Below are positions 36,994 to 44,433 of a DNA stretch of 64,000 bases, piece by piece (within the stretch, counting starts at the first letter, position 1; each line of letters opens with the position of its first letter). Under the pieces are notes generated by a model, which was not told the DNA's origin, made no database searches, and worked only from the letters and a program-made list of their open reading frames with translations. Source of the DNA: Rhodobacteraceae bacterium M385. GTDB taxonomy: Bacteria > Pseudomonadota > Alphaproteobacteria > Rhodobacterales > Rhodobacteraceae. The position numbers and the translations under genes are program-made. The stretch covers positions 186,001 through 250,000 of the forward strand of contig CP081102.1 of NCBI GenBank assembly GCA_025141835.1, read 5' to 3'.

Positions 36994-38241
36994 GTGACTA
37001 CCCCTAAAACAGATGGGCCAACCGTCTCTCCACTGGCGCCTGCCAGCTTTCCTGAACTTCCCAAGATTGACGGCGTCCGCTTTGCGGCGGGCGCTGTTGG
37101 CATCAAGAAAGCCAACCGCGTCGATGTGATGCTGGCGGAAATCGCGCCGGGATCGTCGATTGCGGGGGTGTTCACCCGATCTGCCACGCGCTCTGCCGCT
37201 GTGTTGGACTGTCAGGCGAAGCTGGCCGGACTGTCGGGCGATGAGGGCTTTGCCATCGTCGTGAACTCCGGCAACGCCAATACCTTCACCGGCAAGCGCG
37301 GCGTCACCGATGTTGACCTGATCGCCGCTGCTGCTGCCGAGGCGCTGAACATTCCCGCCTCGCACGTCTTCACATCCTCCACCGGTGTGATCGGAGAGCC
37401 GCTTCCCGCCACCAAGATCACCGACGCTTTGCCCACGATTGCCGCCAGCCTTGATGCCAACGCGACCGAGCCCGCTGCCCGTGCCATCATGACAACGGAC
37501 ACCTTCCCTAAAGGTGCCGTGGCCACGCTCGACCTTGATGGCACGCCAGTGACCATCATGGGGTTCGCCAAAGGCTCGGGCATGATTGCGCCGGATATGG
37601 CGACGATGTTGGGCTATATCTTCACCGATGCCGCCATTGCGCCCGATGCGCTGCAAGCGATGCTGTCGGCCTGTAACGTGCAAAGCTTTAATGCGGTGAC
37701 GGTGGATAGCGATACCTCCACCTCTGACACCGTATTGATGGCCGCCACGGGCCGCGCTGGCAACGCGGCGCTCATCGCCCCCCACGCCGGTTTTCAGGCC
37801 GCGCTTTTGACGGTTATGCAAGACCTCGCCCACCAAATCGTGCGCGACGGCGAAGGGGCCACCAAGTTCGTGGAGGTCCGCGTGAGCGGGGCCGATAGCG
37901 ACGATGACGCCACCCGCGTCGCGCGTTCCATTGCAAATTCTCCGTTGGTGAAAACCGCTATCGCGGGCGAGGACCCGAACTGGGGGCGGATCGTCATGGC
38001 CGTGGGCAAATCCGGCGCCAAGGCGGACCGGGATCTTCTGACAATCCGCTTCGGCGATATCCTTGTGGCCGAAAACGGCTGGGTCGCGGAAAGCTATACC
38101 GAGGACGCAGGCGCGACCTATATGAAGCAGCAGGAATTGCTGGTGGACGTTGACCTTGGCCTTGGCGACGGGGCCGCCACGGTTTGGACCTGCGACTTGA
38201 CCCACGGCTATATCCAGATCAACGCCGACTACCGGTCATGA
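36994..38241 (+). CDS. argJ: Bifunctional ornithine/glutamate N-acetyltransferase
   Basis: ArgJ recycles the acetyl group from acetylornithine to glutamate in arginine synthesis. The 415-residue precursor is self-cleaved; the nucleophile is Thr204 in [11 protein letters not shown], giving alpha and beta chains. Other conserved segments are [11 protein letters not shown] and DTSTSDT. The start is GTG with AAGGAGAG six bases upstream. mutT overlaps its stop as ATGA. Confidence 0.96.
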   Translation: MTTPKTDGPTVSPLAPASFPELPKIDGVRFAAGAVGIKKANRVDVMLAEIAPGSSIAGVFTRSATRSAAVLDCQAKLAGLSGDEGFAIVVNSGNANTFTGKRGVTDVDLIAAAAAEALNIPASHVFTSSTGVIGEPLPATKITDALPTIAASLDANATEPAARAIMTTDTFPKGAVATLDLDGTPVTIMGFAKGSGMIAPDMATMLGYIFTDAAIAPDALQAMLSACNVQSFNAVTVDSDTSTSDTVLMAATGRAGNAALIAPHAGFQAALLTVMQDLAHQIVRDGEGATKFVEVRVSGADSDDDATRVARSIANSPLVKTAIAGEDPNWGRIVMAVGKSGAKADRDLLTIRFGDILVAENGWVAESYTEDAGATYMKQQELLVDVDLGLGDGAATVWTCDLTHGYIQINADYRS

Positions 38242-38636
38242 GCGTCCTTCTGGTGTCCGCTGTCGCGCTGATCGACCGCGATGGCCGTGTGCTTCTGGGG
38301 CAGCGCCCCGAAGGAAAGTCGATGGCGGGCCTGTGGGAGTTTCCCGGCGGCAAGGTCGAGGACGGCGAAACCCCGGAACAGGCCCTGATCCGAGAACTTC
38401 AGGAAGAACTGGGCATCGACACCTGGGCCTCCTGCCTCGCGCCGCTGACCTTCGCCAGCCACGCCTATGAAAAGTTCCACCTGCTGATGCCGCTGTTCGC
38501 CTGCCGCAAGTGGGAGGGGATTCCCCAATCCCGTGAAGGGCAAGCCTTGAAGTGGGTGCGCCCGACTGAGCTGCGCAATTACCCCATGCCGCCCGCCGAT
38601 ATCCCGCTGATCCCGATCCTGAGGGATTGGCTTTAG
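38238..38636 (+). CDS. mutT: 8-oxo-dGTP diphosphatase (Nudix)
   Basis: MutT removes 8-oxo-dGTP from the nucleotide pool. The 132-residue protein has a full Nudix box, [23 protein letters not shown], split here as GGKVEDGE at about 35 and RELQEELG at about 50. The ATG overlaps the argJ stop. A longer frame from 38184 lies inside argJ and is not favoured. An AT-rich hairpin follows. Confidence 0.92.
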   Translation: MSVLLVSAVALIDRDGRVLLGQRPEGKSMAGLWEFPGGKVEDGETPEQALIRELQEELGIDTWASCLAPLTFASHAYEKFHLLMPLFACRKWEGIPQSREGQALKWVRPTELRNYPMPPADIPLIPILRDWL

Positions 38637-38650
38637 GCCAGTATTTACGG

Positions 38651-38677
38651 AGATTTTCGACGAATTTTAGAAAATCT
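38651..38677 (+). terminator. AT-rich hairpin after mutT
   Basis: AGATTTTC (38651-38658) pairs with GAAAATCT (38670-38677) across an 11-base loop, followed by TTC and a later run of six T. It may be a weak terminator; the following 75 bases are AT-rich and probably hold the promoter for the next small gene. Confidence 0.4.
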
Positions 38678-38755
38678 TTCAACAATGGCGATTTTTTAAG
38701 TGATTTGTTAACCTATTTGTCTAAAGTGTGGGCACAGTATCTGGGGAGATGAACT

Positions 38756-38896
38756 GTGCTAACCACCGTTATTATCGGGACATGCGTGTCCATTCAGGGA
38801 AATTTCGTGAAACGTCTGGCCAGTGGCATGGTCACTGTACGCGTGGGCGAGCAGACGTTTACAGGCCGTCCGGTGTCTGAATTGCAGGCCGCATAA
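38756..38896 (+). CDS. 46-aa small protein of unknown function
   Basis: A GTG-started frame of 46 residues runs from 38756 to the TAA at 38894-38896. The start has an excellent GGGGAG site seven bases upstream, it follows AT-rich promoter-like DNA and is followed by a good terminator, which together argue for a real gene. The product (LTTVIIGTCVSIQGNFVKRL at the start, then TVRVGEQTFTGRPVSELQAA) is soluble-looking with one cysteine and reads like a tiny beta-sheet protein. I recall no named family. Confidence 0.65.
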   Translation: MLTTVIIGTCVSIQGNFVKRLASGMVTVRVGEQTFTGRPVSELQAA

Positions 38897-38926
38897 GCGA
38901 AGCGCCAGACCTCTGACTTTATGATT

Positions 38927-38952
38927 AAAAGCGAGCCCTAGGGCCCGCTTTT
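38927..38952. terminator. Bidirectional terminator between the small gene and hemH
   Basis: AAAAGCG-A-GCCC at 38927-38938 pairs with GGGC-C-CGCTTTT at 38941-38952, with A on one side and T on the other, as expected for convergent genes. Confidence 0.85.
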
Positions 38953-38972
38953 GTCGTACTTGGGCGCGGCTT

Positions 38973-40028
38973 TCAGTCCAGCCAGCCGCGCAGGTTGTTG
39001 TGCACCACGCTGGCCAGCGCCTCCATATGGGCGTCATCGTCGTTGAGGCAGGGGATATAGGTGAAGCTTTCGCCGCCCGCTTCCTCAAAACTTTCACGAA
39101 TCTCTTCGTTAATCTCTTCCAGCGTTTCAATGCAGTCGGCCGAGAAGGCAGGCGCACATACGGCGATGGACTTCTTGCCGCGCTCCGCCAGTCGCGCCAC
39201 CTCTTCCACGGTGTAGGGCTGCAACCATTCCTCGGGGCCGAATTTGGACTGGAAGGTGGTGATGATCTGCGTGTCGTCCCACCCCAGACGCTCTTTCAGC
39301 AGGCGCGTCGTTTTCTGGCAGTGGCAATGGTAGGGATCGCCCTCGGTCAGGTAGCGTTGCGGCACGCCGTGATAGCTGGCGACAAGGATATCGGGCTTTT
39401 TCTCCATCGCGGCATAGGCCCGCTCAATGCTTTGGGCCAGCGCGTCGATATAGAGGGGGTTGTCGAAATACGCTTCGGTCGTGCGCACCTGTGGTTGCCA
39501 TTTCACCGTCTCCAAGGCGCGGAAGAACTGGTCGCAAGCGGTGGCCGACGTGGCCCCGGCATATTGCGGATAAAGCGGGAAAAACAGGATCTTGGTGCAG
39601 CCTTGGGCGACCAGCGCATCAACCTTGGATTGGGTCGAAGGGTTGCCGTAGCGCATGCAGTAATCGACGATCACATCATCGCCGTAGCGCGCCGCCATCA
39701 GCGCCTTCATCTTCGCCGTTTGATCCTTGGTGATCGTGGCCAATGGCGATTCGCCCGCCTCATGGTTCCAGATGGATTTATACGCCGCACCCGAGGTGAA
39801 GGGCCTTTTCGACAGGATAATCAGCTGCAACAAAGGCTGCCATTTCCACGCCGGGTAGTCGATGACGCGCTTATCGCTCAGGAACTCGCTCAGGTAGCGG
39901 CGCATCGACCAGTAATCGTAGTTGTCCGGCGTCCCAAGATTGGCCAGAAGCACGCCAACCTTGCCGCGCTTCACCTTCGGGTGGTCGGCAGGCGCGTGGG
40001 GCAGGGCGGGGGCTTGGGTGTCTTGCAT
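38973..40028 (-). CDS. hemH: Ferrochelatase
   Basis: HemH inserts iron into protoporphyrin IX, the last step of heme synthesis. The 351-residue protein has GVLLANLGTPDNYDYWSMRRYLSEFLSD, the VASYHGVPQRYLTEGDPYHCHC segment with the active-site His, and the C-terminal CAPAFSADCIETLEEI with a conserved Glu pair. Start set at 40028 (MQDTQAPA); an alternative ATG at 40055 overlaps the upstream gene by 17 bases. Neither has a strong ribosome binding site. It follows the methyltransferase-like gene on the same strand. Confidence 0.95.
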   Translation of the reverse strand: MQDTQAPALPHAPADHPKVKRGKVGVLLANLGTPDNYDYWSMRRYLSEFLSDKRVIDYPAWKWQPLLQLIILSKRPFTSGAAYKSIWNHEAGESPLATITKDQTAKMKALMAARYGDDVIVDYCMRYGNPSTQSKVDALVAQGCTKILFFPLYPQYAGATSATACDQFFRALETVKWQPQVRTTEAYFDNPLYIDALAQSIERAYAAMEKKPDILVASYHGVPQRYLTEGDPYHCHCQKTTRLLKERLGWDDTQIITTFQSKFGPEEWLQPYTVEEVARLAERGKKSIAVCAPAFSADCIETLEEINEEIRESFEEAGGESFTYIPCLNDDDAHMEALASVVHNNLRGWLD

Positions 40029-40038
40029 CGGGGCTATC

Positions 40039-40914
40039 TCAATCTTGGCTATCATCTAGCGGGCGGCTGGGGACGGGCTTTGCGTCTTCGTCAAACTCGG
40101 GCACTTTCAACGCATCCGCCAGACGTGACGTGGCCGCACCGGGGCGCAGGGGTTTTTGCTGGCTATCGTGGGGCGCCCATCCAGTCAGGAAGACCAGCTC
40201 GAAGCTGGCGCTGATGCGGTCGCTATCTGCTGGAAACATCTGCGCGTAGATCGCGGCGGCGGTGGGAAACAGGGCGCGCGGCGGCGTGGCCCTGTGACGG
40301 CCCGCCAAAGCGTTGGTTTCCCCCATCGCCCGCAGGTCGTGCATTAGTGCGATGGCATTACCGTAAGTCACTGTTTTTCTAAGCGTATCTGCCACGGGCA
40401 AGGCCAAGCCTGCCCGTTGCAGCAGCGCTCCCATATCGCGGACCTCGGCCATGGGCGCGACGCGGGGCGATAGGCCCCCCATCACTTGGCTTTCGGCCTG
40501 TGCCAGGGCTTGTCGCAGCTCCGTCAGGGTGCTGCCGCCAAAGGCCGCGGACAGGAACAACCCGTCGGGCCGCAGCGCTCGGGCGCATTGCACCACTTGG
40601 CCCACAGGATCATCGGCCCAATGCAGGCCCATGGCATGAACCACCAGATCATGGGCACCCGGTTCCAGATCCAGCGCTTCGGTCATGGGGATGATCGGGG
40701 CATCTGGAATCAATTCGCACCAAATTTTGGGGAAATCGCTCACAATTACCGGGTCCGTAAACCTTCTATTAACGTCCTCGAGTCTTTCCTGAAGCTCAGC
40801 AATGGCCTCGTCGTGAAGAAACCGCGCGTCTGCAATACGGGCGGTTCGGGTCGCACGGGCGCGGTGCTCGGCAAGCGCATTTTGGTCGGTCAGGCGGGGC
40901 TGTGGCTGTTGCAA
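40039..40914 (-). CDS. SAM-dependent methyltransferase-like protein (NDUFAF5/BioC-related)
   Basis: A 291-residue protein resembling the NDUFAF5/BioC-like group, with the diagnostic MGLHWADDPVGQVVQCARALRPDGLFLSA. The glycine-rich SAM motif expected near residues 50-65 is not evident (DPVIVSDFPKIWCELIPD stands there), so catalytic activity is uncertain. The start is TTG at 40914. It is next to hemH; NDUFAF5 relatives modify a complex I subunit in mitochondria, but no such link can be shown here. Confidence 0.75.
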   Translation of the reverse strand: MQQPQPRLTDQNALAEHRARATRTARIADARFLHDEAIAELQERLEDVNRRFTDPVIVSDFPKIWCELIPDAPIIPMTEALDLEPGAHDLVVHAMGLHWADDPVGQVVQCARALRPDGLFLSAAFGGSTLTELRQALAQAESQVMGGLSPRVAPMAEVRDMGALLQRAGLALPVADTLRKTVTYGNAIALMHDLRAMGETNALAGRHRATPPRALFPTAAAIYAQMFPADSDRISASFELVFLTGWAPHDSQQKPLRPGAATSRLADALKVPEFDEDAKPVPSRPLDDSQD

Positions 40915-40962
40915 GTTGAGGCTCTGCGCAGGGGATCACTGCGCGGTATCTAGGGGACAGGT

Positions 40963-41691
40963 ATGAGATTGCAAACCATGCTGCATGCGGTGTTTCCGCC
41001 TGAATGCCTCAATTGTTCGGCACGGGTTGAAGATGCCTTTGCGATTTGCGGCACCTGTTGGGGCGATACGCCGTTCATTCTGGGGGCAGCTTGCGATCTT
41101 TGCGGCACCGGGTTGCCCGGCCAAACCGCGGCCGAGGGGGAAGCGTTGATTTGCAGCGAGTGCCAGCGCGTGCCCCGCGCTTGGGACCATGGGCGGGCGG
41201 TGTTTGCCTATGAAGGGGTGGGCCGAAGGCTGGTCTTGGCTCTGAAACACGGGGACCGAACCGATATCGCGCGGGCCGCGGGCCCCTGGATGGCGCGGAC
41301 GGCGGCGGATTTGTTGGAGGATGATCCATTGCTTGTCCCGGTGCCCCTGCATTGGACCCGCCTTGCCCGCCGCCGCTTTAATCAGGCGGCCCTGCTGGCG
41401 TGGTCATTGGCGCGCCAGTGCACGGCCGAGGTTGAGCCGATGGCACTGCTCCGCCTGCGCCCGACCCCCTCGCAGGAGGGGCGGTCGCGCGATGCCCGTT
41501 TCCAGAATGTGGACGAGGCGATTATTCCCCACCCCCGCAAAGGCAGCGCGTTGGAGGGGCGCAATGTGCTGTTGATCGACGATGTCATGACCTCTGGCGC
41601 GACCCTTGCCATCGCGACCGAGGCCTGTCGCCGCGCCGGTGCCGAAAAAGTGTCTGTCTTGGCCCTAGCGCGTGTGGGGGGAGACATCTAG
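40963..41691 (+). CDS. ComF family phosphoribosyltransferase-like protein
   Basis: A 242-residue ComF/GntX-type protein. The N-terminal zinc ribbon has cysteines in PPECLNCSARV, ICGTCW, CDLCGTG and ICSECQ; the C-terminal half is a PRT-type fold with VPVPLHWTRLARRRFNQA and VLLIDDVMTSGAT. ComF is needed for DNA uptake in competent bacteria, but in many species it acts outside competence. It is divergent from the methyltransferase-like gene and precedes grxC by 38 bp. Confidence 0.9.
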   Translation: MRLQTMLHAVFPPECLNCSARVEDAFAICGTCWGDTPFILGAACDLCGTGLPGQTAAEGEALICSECQRVPRAWDHGRAVFAYEGVGRRLVLALKHGDRTDIARAAGPWMARTAADLLEDDPLLVPVPLHWTRLARRRFNQAALLAWSLARQCTAEVEPMALLRLRPTPSQEGRSRDARFQNVDEAIIPHPRKGSALEGRNVLLIDDVMTSGATLAIATEACRRAGAEKVSVLALARVGGDI

Positions 41692-41729
41692 ATAGGGACT
41701 TCTACTGTTTTCCAGGAAAGCGCTCTGTC

Positions 41730-41990
41730 ATGGCCAATGTTACGCTCTATACCTCTCCGCTCTGCGGGTTCTGCCACGCCGCCAAGCGGATGCTGACGGA
41801 CAAAGGCGTGAGCTACGCCGAGATCGACGTGGCAGCAGAGCCCGCCAAACGGCAAGAGATGTTGAGCCGCGCCAATGGTCGCCACACCGTGCCGCAGATT
41901 TTCATCGGCGGCACCCATGTGGGCGGCTACGACGACATGGCTACGTTGGAGCGGAACGGTAAGCTGGACGCCTTGCTCGCGGCAGACTGA
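41730..41990 (+). CDS. grxC: Glutaredoxin 3
   Basis: An 86-residue monodomain glutaredoxin with the dithiol site CGFC in TSPLCGFCHAAK, cis-Pro segment HTVPQIFI and the GGYDD glutathione-binding end. It reduces protein disulfides and ribonucleotide reductase. The ATG follows AGGAAA at ten bases. Likely in one unit with comF. Confidence 0.95.
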   Translation: MANVTLYTSPLCGFCHAAKRMLTDKGVSYAEIDVAAEPAKRQEMLSRANGRHTVPQIFIGGTHVGGYDDMATLERNGKLDALLAAD

Positions 41991-42047
41991 CCCGGTTAGC
42001 GCTATTCCCCTTGCGTATTGCTGCGCTGCGGCGCTTTACTCCGCGCT

Positions 42048-42494
42048 ATGTCCAAGCACGACGATCCTCTCTCTGTTGCGCTGTTCAGCGAGGTCTTCAT
42101 GATCGACCAGCTGGCACGGGCTCGGCTGTCGAAAGCCTTGCCCAAGGGGATGGAGTTGAGCCACTTTTCCGTGCTGAACCATCTGGCGGCTACTCAGGAT
42201 GAGAAATCACCCGCGCAACTGGCGCGGGCGTTTCACCTGACGCGCGGGGCGATGACCAACACGCTGAACAAGCTGGAATGGGCCGGGCATATCCATGTGC
42301 GGCCCGATTGGGACGATGCGCGGCGCAAGATGATCTCCATCAGTCCCGCCGGGCGTCGGGCACGAGAGGTGGCGATTGCCGCGATTGTGCCGATCCTGAC
42401 CGAAGCCGTGGCCGAGATTGGCCCCGGAAAGGTCCGCGACGCCTTGCCGCTTCTGCGCGATGTGCGCCGCAAGCTGGAAGGCGATGGCGCTTAG
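42048..42494 (+). CDS. MarR family transcriptional regulator
   Basis: A 148-residue winged-helix regulator: SHFSVLNHLAATQDEKSPAQLARAFHLTRGAMTNTLNKLEWAGHI with the wing RPDWDDARRKMISISPAGRR. The D-x-R wing is typical. The start is at MSKHDDPL; there is no visible ribosome binding site, so it may be leaderless. It is convergent with ubiG, ten bases away. Its target cannot be deduced; grxC lies just upstream on the same strand. Confidence 0.9.
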   Translation: MSKHDDPLSVALFSEVFMIDQLARARLSKALPKGMELSHFSVLNHLAATQDEKSPAQLARAFHLTRGAMTNTLNKLEWAGHIHVRPDWDDARRKMISISPAGRRAREVAIAAIVPILTEAVAEIGPGKVRDALPLLRDVRRKLEGDGA

Positions 42495-42503
42495 GCGCTA
42501 CCT

Positions 42504-43256
42504 TCAGGCGGCCCGTTTGACCGAGGCGGTGACGTAGTTCACGCTCAGATCACGGGCGCTGATCCCCCAAGTCCACAGCACCGGATTGAAGACGAAGCCC
42601 TTTCGATCCACCGGGTCGAGACCCGCTTGGCCGATCAGCGCGACAAGCTCGTCCGGGGTGATGAATTTGGACCATTCGTGGGTGCCTTTGGGCAACCAGC
42701 GCATCACATGTTCCGCCCCGATGATCGCCATCAGAAAGCTCTTGGGGTTGCGGTTCAGGGTCGAACAGACCATCAGCCCGCCCGGTTTCAGAAGCTGTTG
42801 GCAGGCGGTCAGGAAGCCCAAGGGATCGGCCACATGCTCCACCACTTCCATGTTCAGGACCACGTCGAATTGCTCGCCCGCGTCGGCCATCGCCTCGGCG
42901 GTCGTGTGGCGATAGTCGATCTCTAGCCCTGATTGCGCGGCATGGACTTGGGCAACGGGAATGTTCCCTTCGGCCGCATCGGCGCCCACCACATCGGCGC
43001 CCAAACGGGCCATCGGCTCGGCTAATAGGCCACCGCCACAGCCGATATCGAGGATACGGAGCCCGGCAAATGGGGCCTCAGTCTTCAGGTCACGACCAAA
43101 CTCTGCCGCGATCTGCTGGGTGATGTAATCGAGCCGCGTGGGGTTGAGCATATGGAGCGGCTTGAATTTGCCGTTCAGGTCCCACCACTCAGCGGCCATG
43201 GCCTCAAATTTAGCGACTTCGCTGTCATCAACGGTGTTCACGGGCGCAGCTGTCAT
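42504..43256 (-). CDS. ubiG: Ubiquinone biosynthesis O-methyltransferase
   Basis: UbiG performs the two O-methylations of ubiquinone synthesis. The 250-residue protein has [26 protein letters not shown] motif [25 protein letters not shown] and [12 protein letters not shown]. Two ATG codons are six bases apart; AGGGG is correctly spaced for the one at 43256. It is divergent from the prolyl aminopeptidase gene. Confidence 0.95.
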   Translation of the reverse strand: MTAAPVNTVDDSEVAKFEAMAAEWWDLNGKFKPLHMLNPTRLDYITQQIAAEFGRDLKTEAPFAGLRILDIGCGGGLLAEPMARLGADVVGADAAEGNIPVAQVHAAQSGLEIDYRHTTAEAMADAGEQFDVVLNMEVVEHVADPLGFLTACQQLLKPGGLMVCSTLNRNPKSFLMAIIGAEHVMRWLPKGTHEWSKFITPDELVALIGQAGLDPVDRKGFVFNPVLWTWGISARDLSVNYVTASVKRAA

Positions 43257-43353
43257 GGACATCCCCTACATCCTTTGCAAATCTTGGCACGAGCCGGGGT
43301 CGGCAAAAATCTCGTCGTGTCGTTTCCAACGTCACGTTCTATATAGGACGGAT

Positions 43354-44343
43354 ATGGATAAGTTCTCGGGCCAAAAGAGCACAGCTTCGCATTTGTTTCC
43401 GCCGATTGACCCGTTCGATCAGCGGGTTCTGAATGTGGGCGATGGACATCACATTTATGTGGAGCAATGCGGCAATCCCCGCGGCGCGCCCGTGGTGGTG
43501 TTGCACGGCGGCCCCGGTGGCGGCTGTAGTCCGGCGATGCGACGGTATTTTGACCCTGAGGTCTGGCGTATCATCCTGTTTGATCAGCGCGGCTGTGGAC
43601 GGTCGCGGCCCCATGCCTCGACGTCGGATAATACGACCTGGCACCTTGTGGCGGATATCGAGCAGATCAGGAACACCCTTGGGATTGAGCGATGGGCGGT
43701 GTTCGGCGGCAGCTGGGGCGCGACGCTGGGGCTTGTCTATGCCGAGACGCACCCGGAATCGGTTGCTTATCTGGCGCTGCGTGGCGTGTTCTTGTCGATG
43801 CAGAGAGAGCTGGACTGGTTCTACGGCGGCGGGGCCGGGCAGTTCTGGCCCGAGCAATGGCAACGCTTCGTCAGCCTTGTGCCGGAAGAGGAGCAGGGCG
43901 ATTTCATTGCCGCCTACAACCGCCGCCTGTTCTCGGGCGATCTGATGCTGGAAACCCGCTTTGCCAGGTCTTGGGCCGCGTGGGAAAATGCCCTGGCGTC
44001 GATGAATAGCGATGGGCATGGCGGCGAAAGTCCGGCGGAATATGCCCGCGCTTTTGCCCGGCTTGAGAACCACTATTTCGTCAACAAGGGCTTTCTGGAG
44101 GAAGACGGCCAAATCCTGCGAGATGCGCATCGGATCGCGCATATCCCCGGTACGATCGTGCAGGGGCGCTATGACATGATTTGCCCGCCGATTTCGGCCC
44201 ATGCGCTGGCGTCGAAATGGCCGGGAGGGCGGCTGCATATGGTGCGTAACGCGGGCCACGCCCTGAGCGAGCAGGGGATCAGCCAAGAACTGGTGCGCGT
44301 GATGCGCATGGTCGGCGGAAAAGCGACGCAGTACGGATTGTGA
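43354..44343 (+). CDS. pip: Prolyl aminopeptidase (proline iminopeptidase)
   Basis: Pip cleaves N-terminal proline from peptides. The 329-residue alpha/beta hydrolase has the oxyanion segment LHGGPGGG, the nucleophile Ser120 in GGSWGATL, acid Asp in QGRYDMICP and base His in NAGHALSE. The start at 43354 follows AGGA. It ends just before the second palindrome cluster, convergent with dnaE2. Confidence 0.94.
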   Translation: MDKFSGQKSTASHLFPPIDPFDQRVLNVGDGHHIYVEQCGNPRGAPVVVLHGGPGGGCSPAMRRYFDPEVWRIILFDQRGCGRSRPHASTSDNTTWHLVADIEQIRNTLGIERWAVFGGSWGATLGLVYAETHPESVAYLALRGVFLSMQRELDWFYGGGAGQFWPEQWQRFVSLVPEEEQGDFIAAYNRRLFSGDLMLETRFARSWAAWENALASMNSDGHGGESPAEYARAFARLENHYFVNKGFLEEDGQILRDAHRIAHIPGTIVQGRYDMICPPISAHALASKWPGGRLHMVRNAGHALSEQGISQELVRVMRMVGGKATQYGL

Positions 44344-44349
44344 GGGGGG

Positions 44350-44433
44350 AAGGCCCTTGCAAGGGCCTTAGCAGCTTTTTGCAAAAAGCTGTCACGCGCC
44401 TGAAGGCGCGTCAAAAGCCTTGCAAGGCTTTTG
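44350..44433. repeat. Second cluster of palindromes with TTGCAA core
   Basis: Four hairpins in a row: AAGGCCCTTGCAAGGGCCTT (44350-44369), CAGCTTTTTGCAAAAAGCTG (44372-44391), ACGCGCC-TGAA-GGCGCGT (44394-44411) and a 22-bp palindrome with GCCTTGCAAGGC (44412-44433). Three share the TTGCAA centre with the cluster at 4375-4447. The last two lie inside the dnaE2 reading frame and encode its final residues. Confidence 0.85.
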
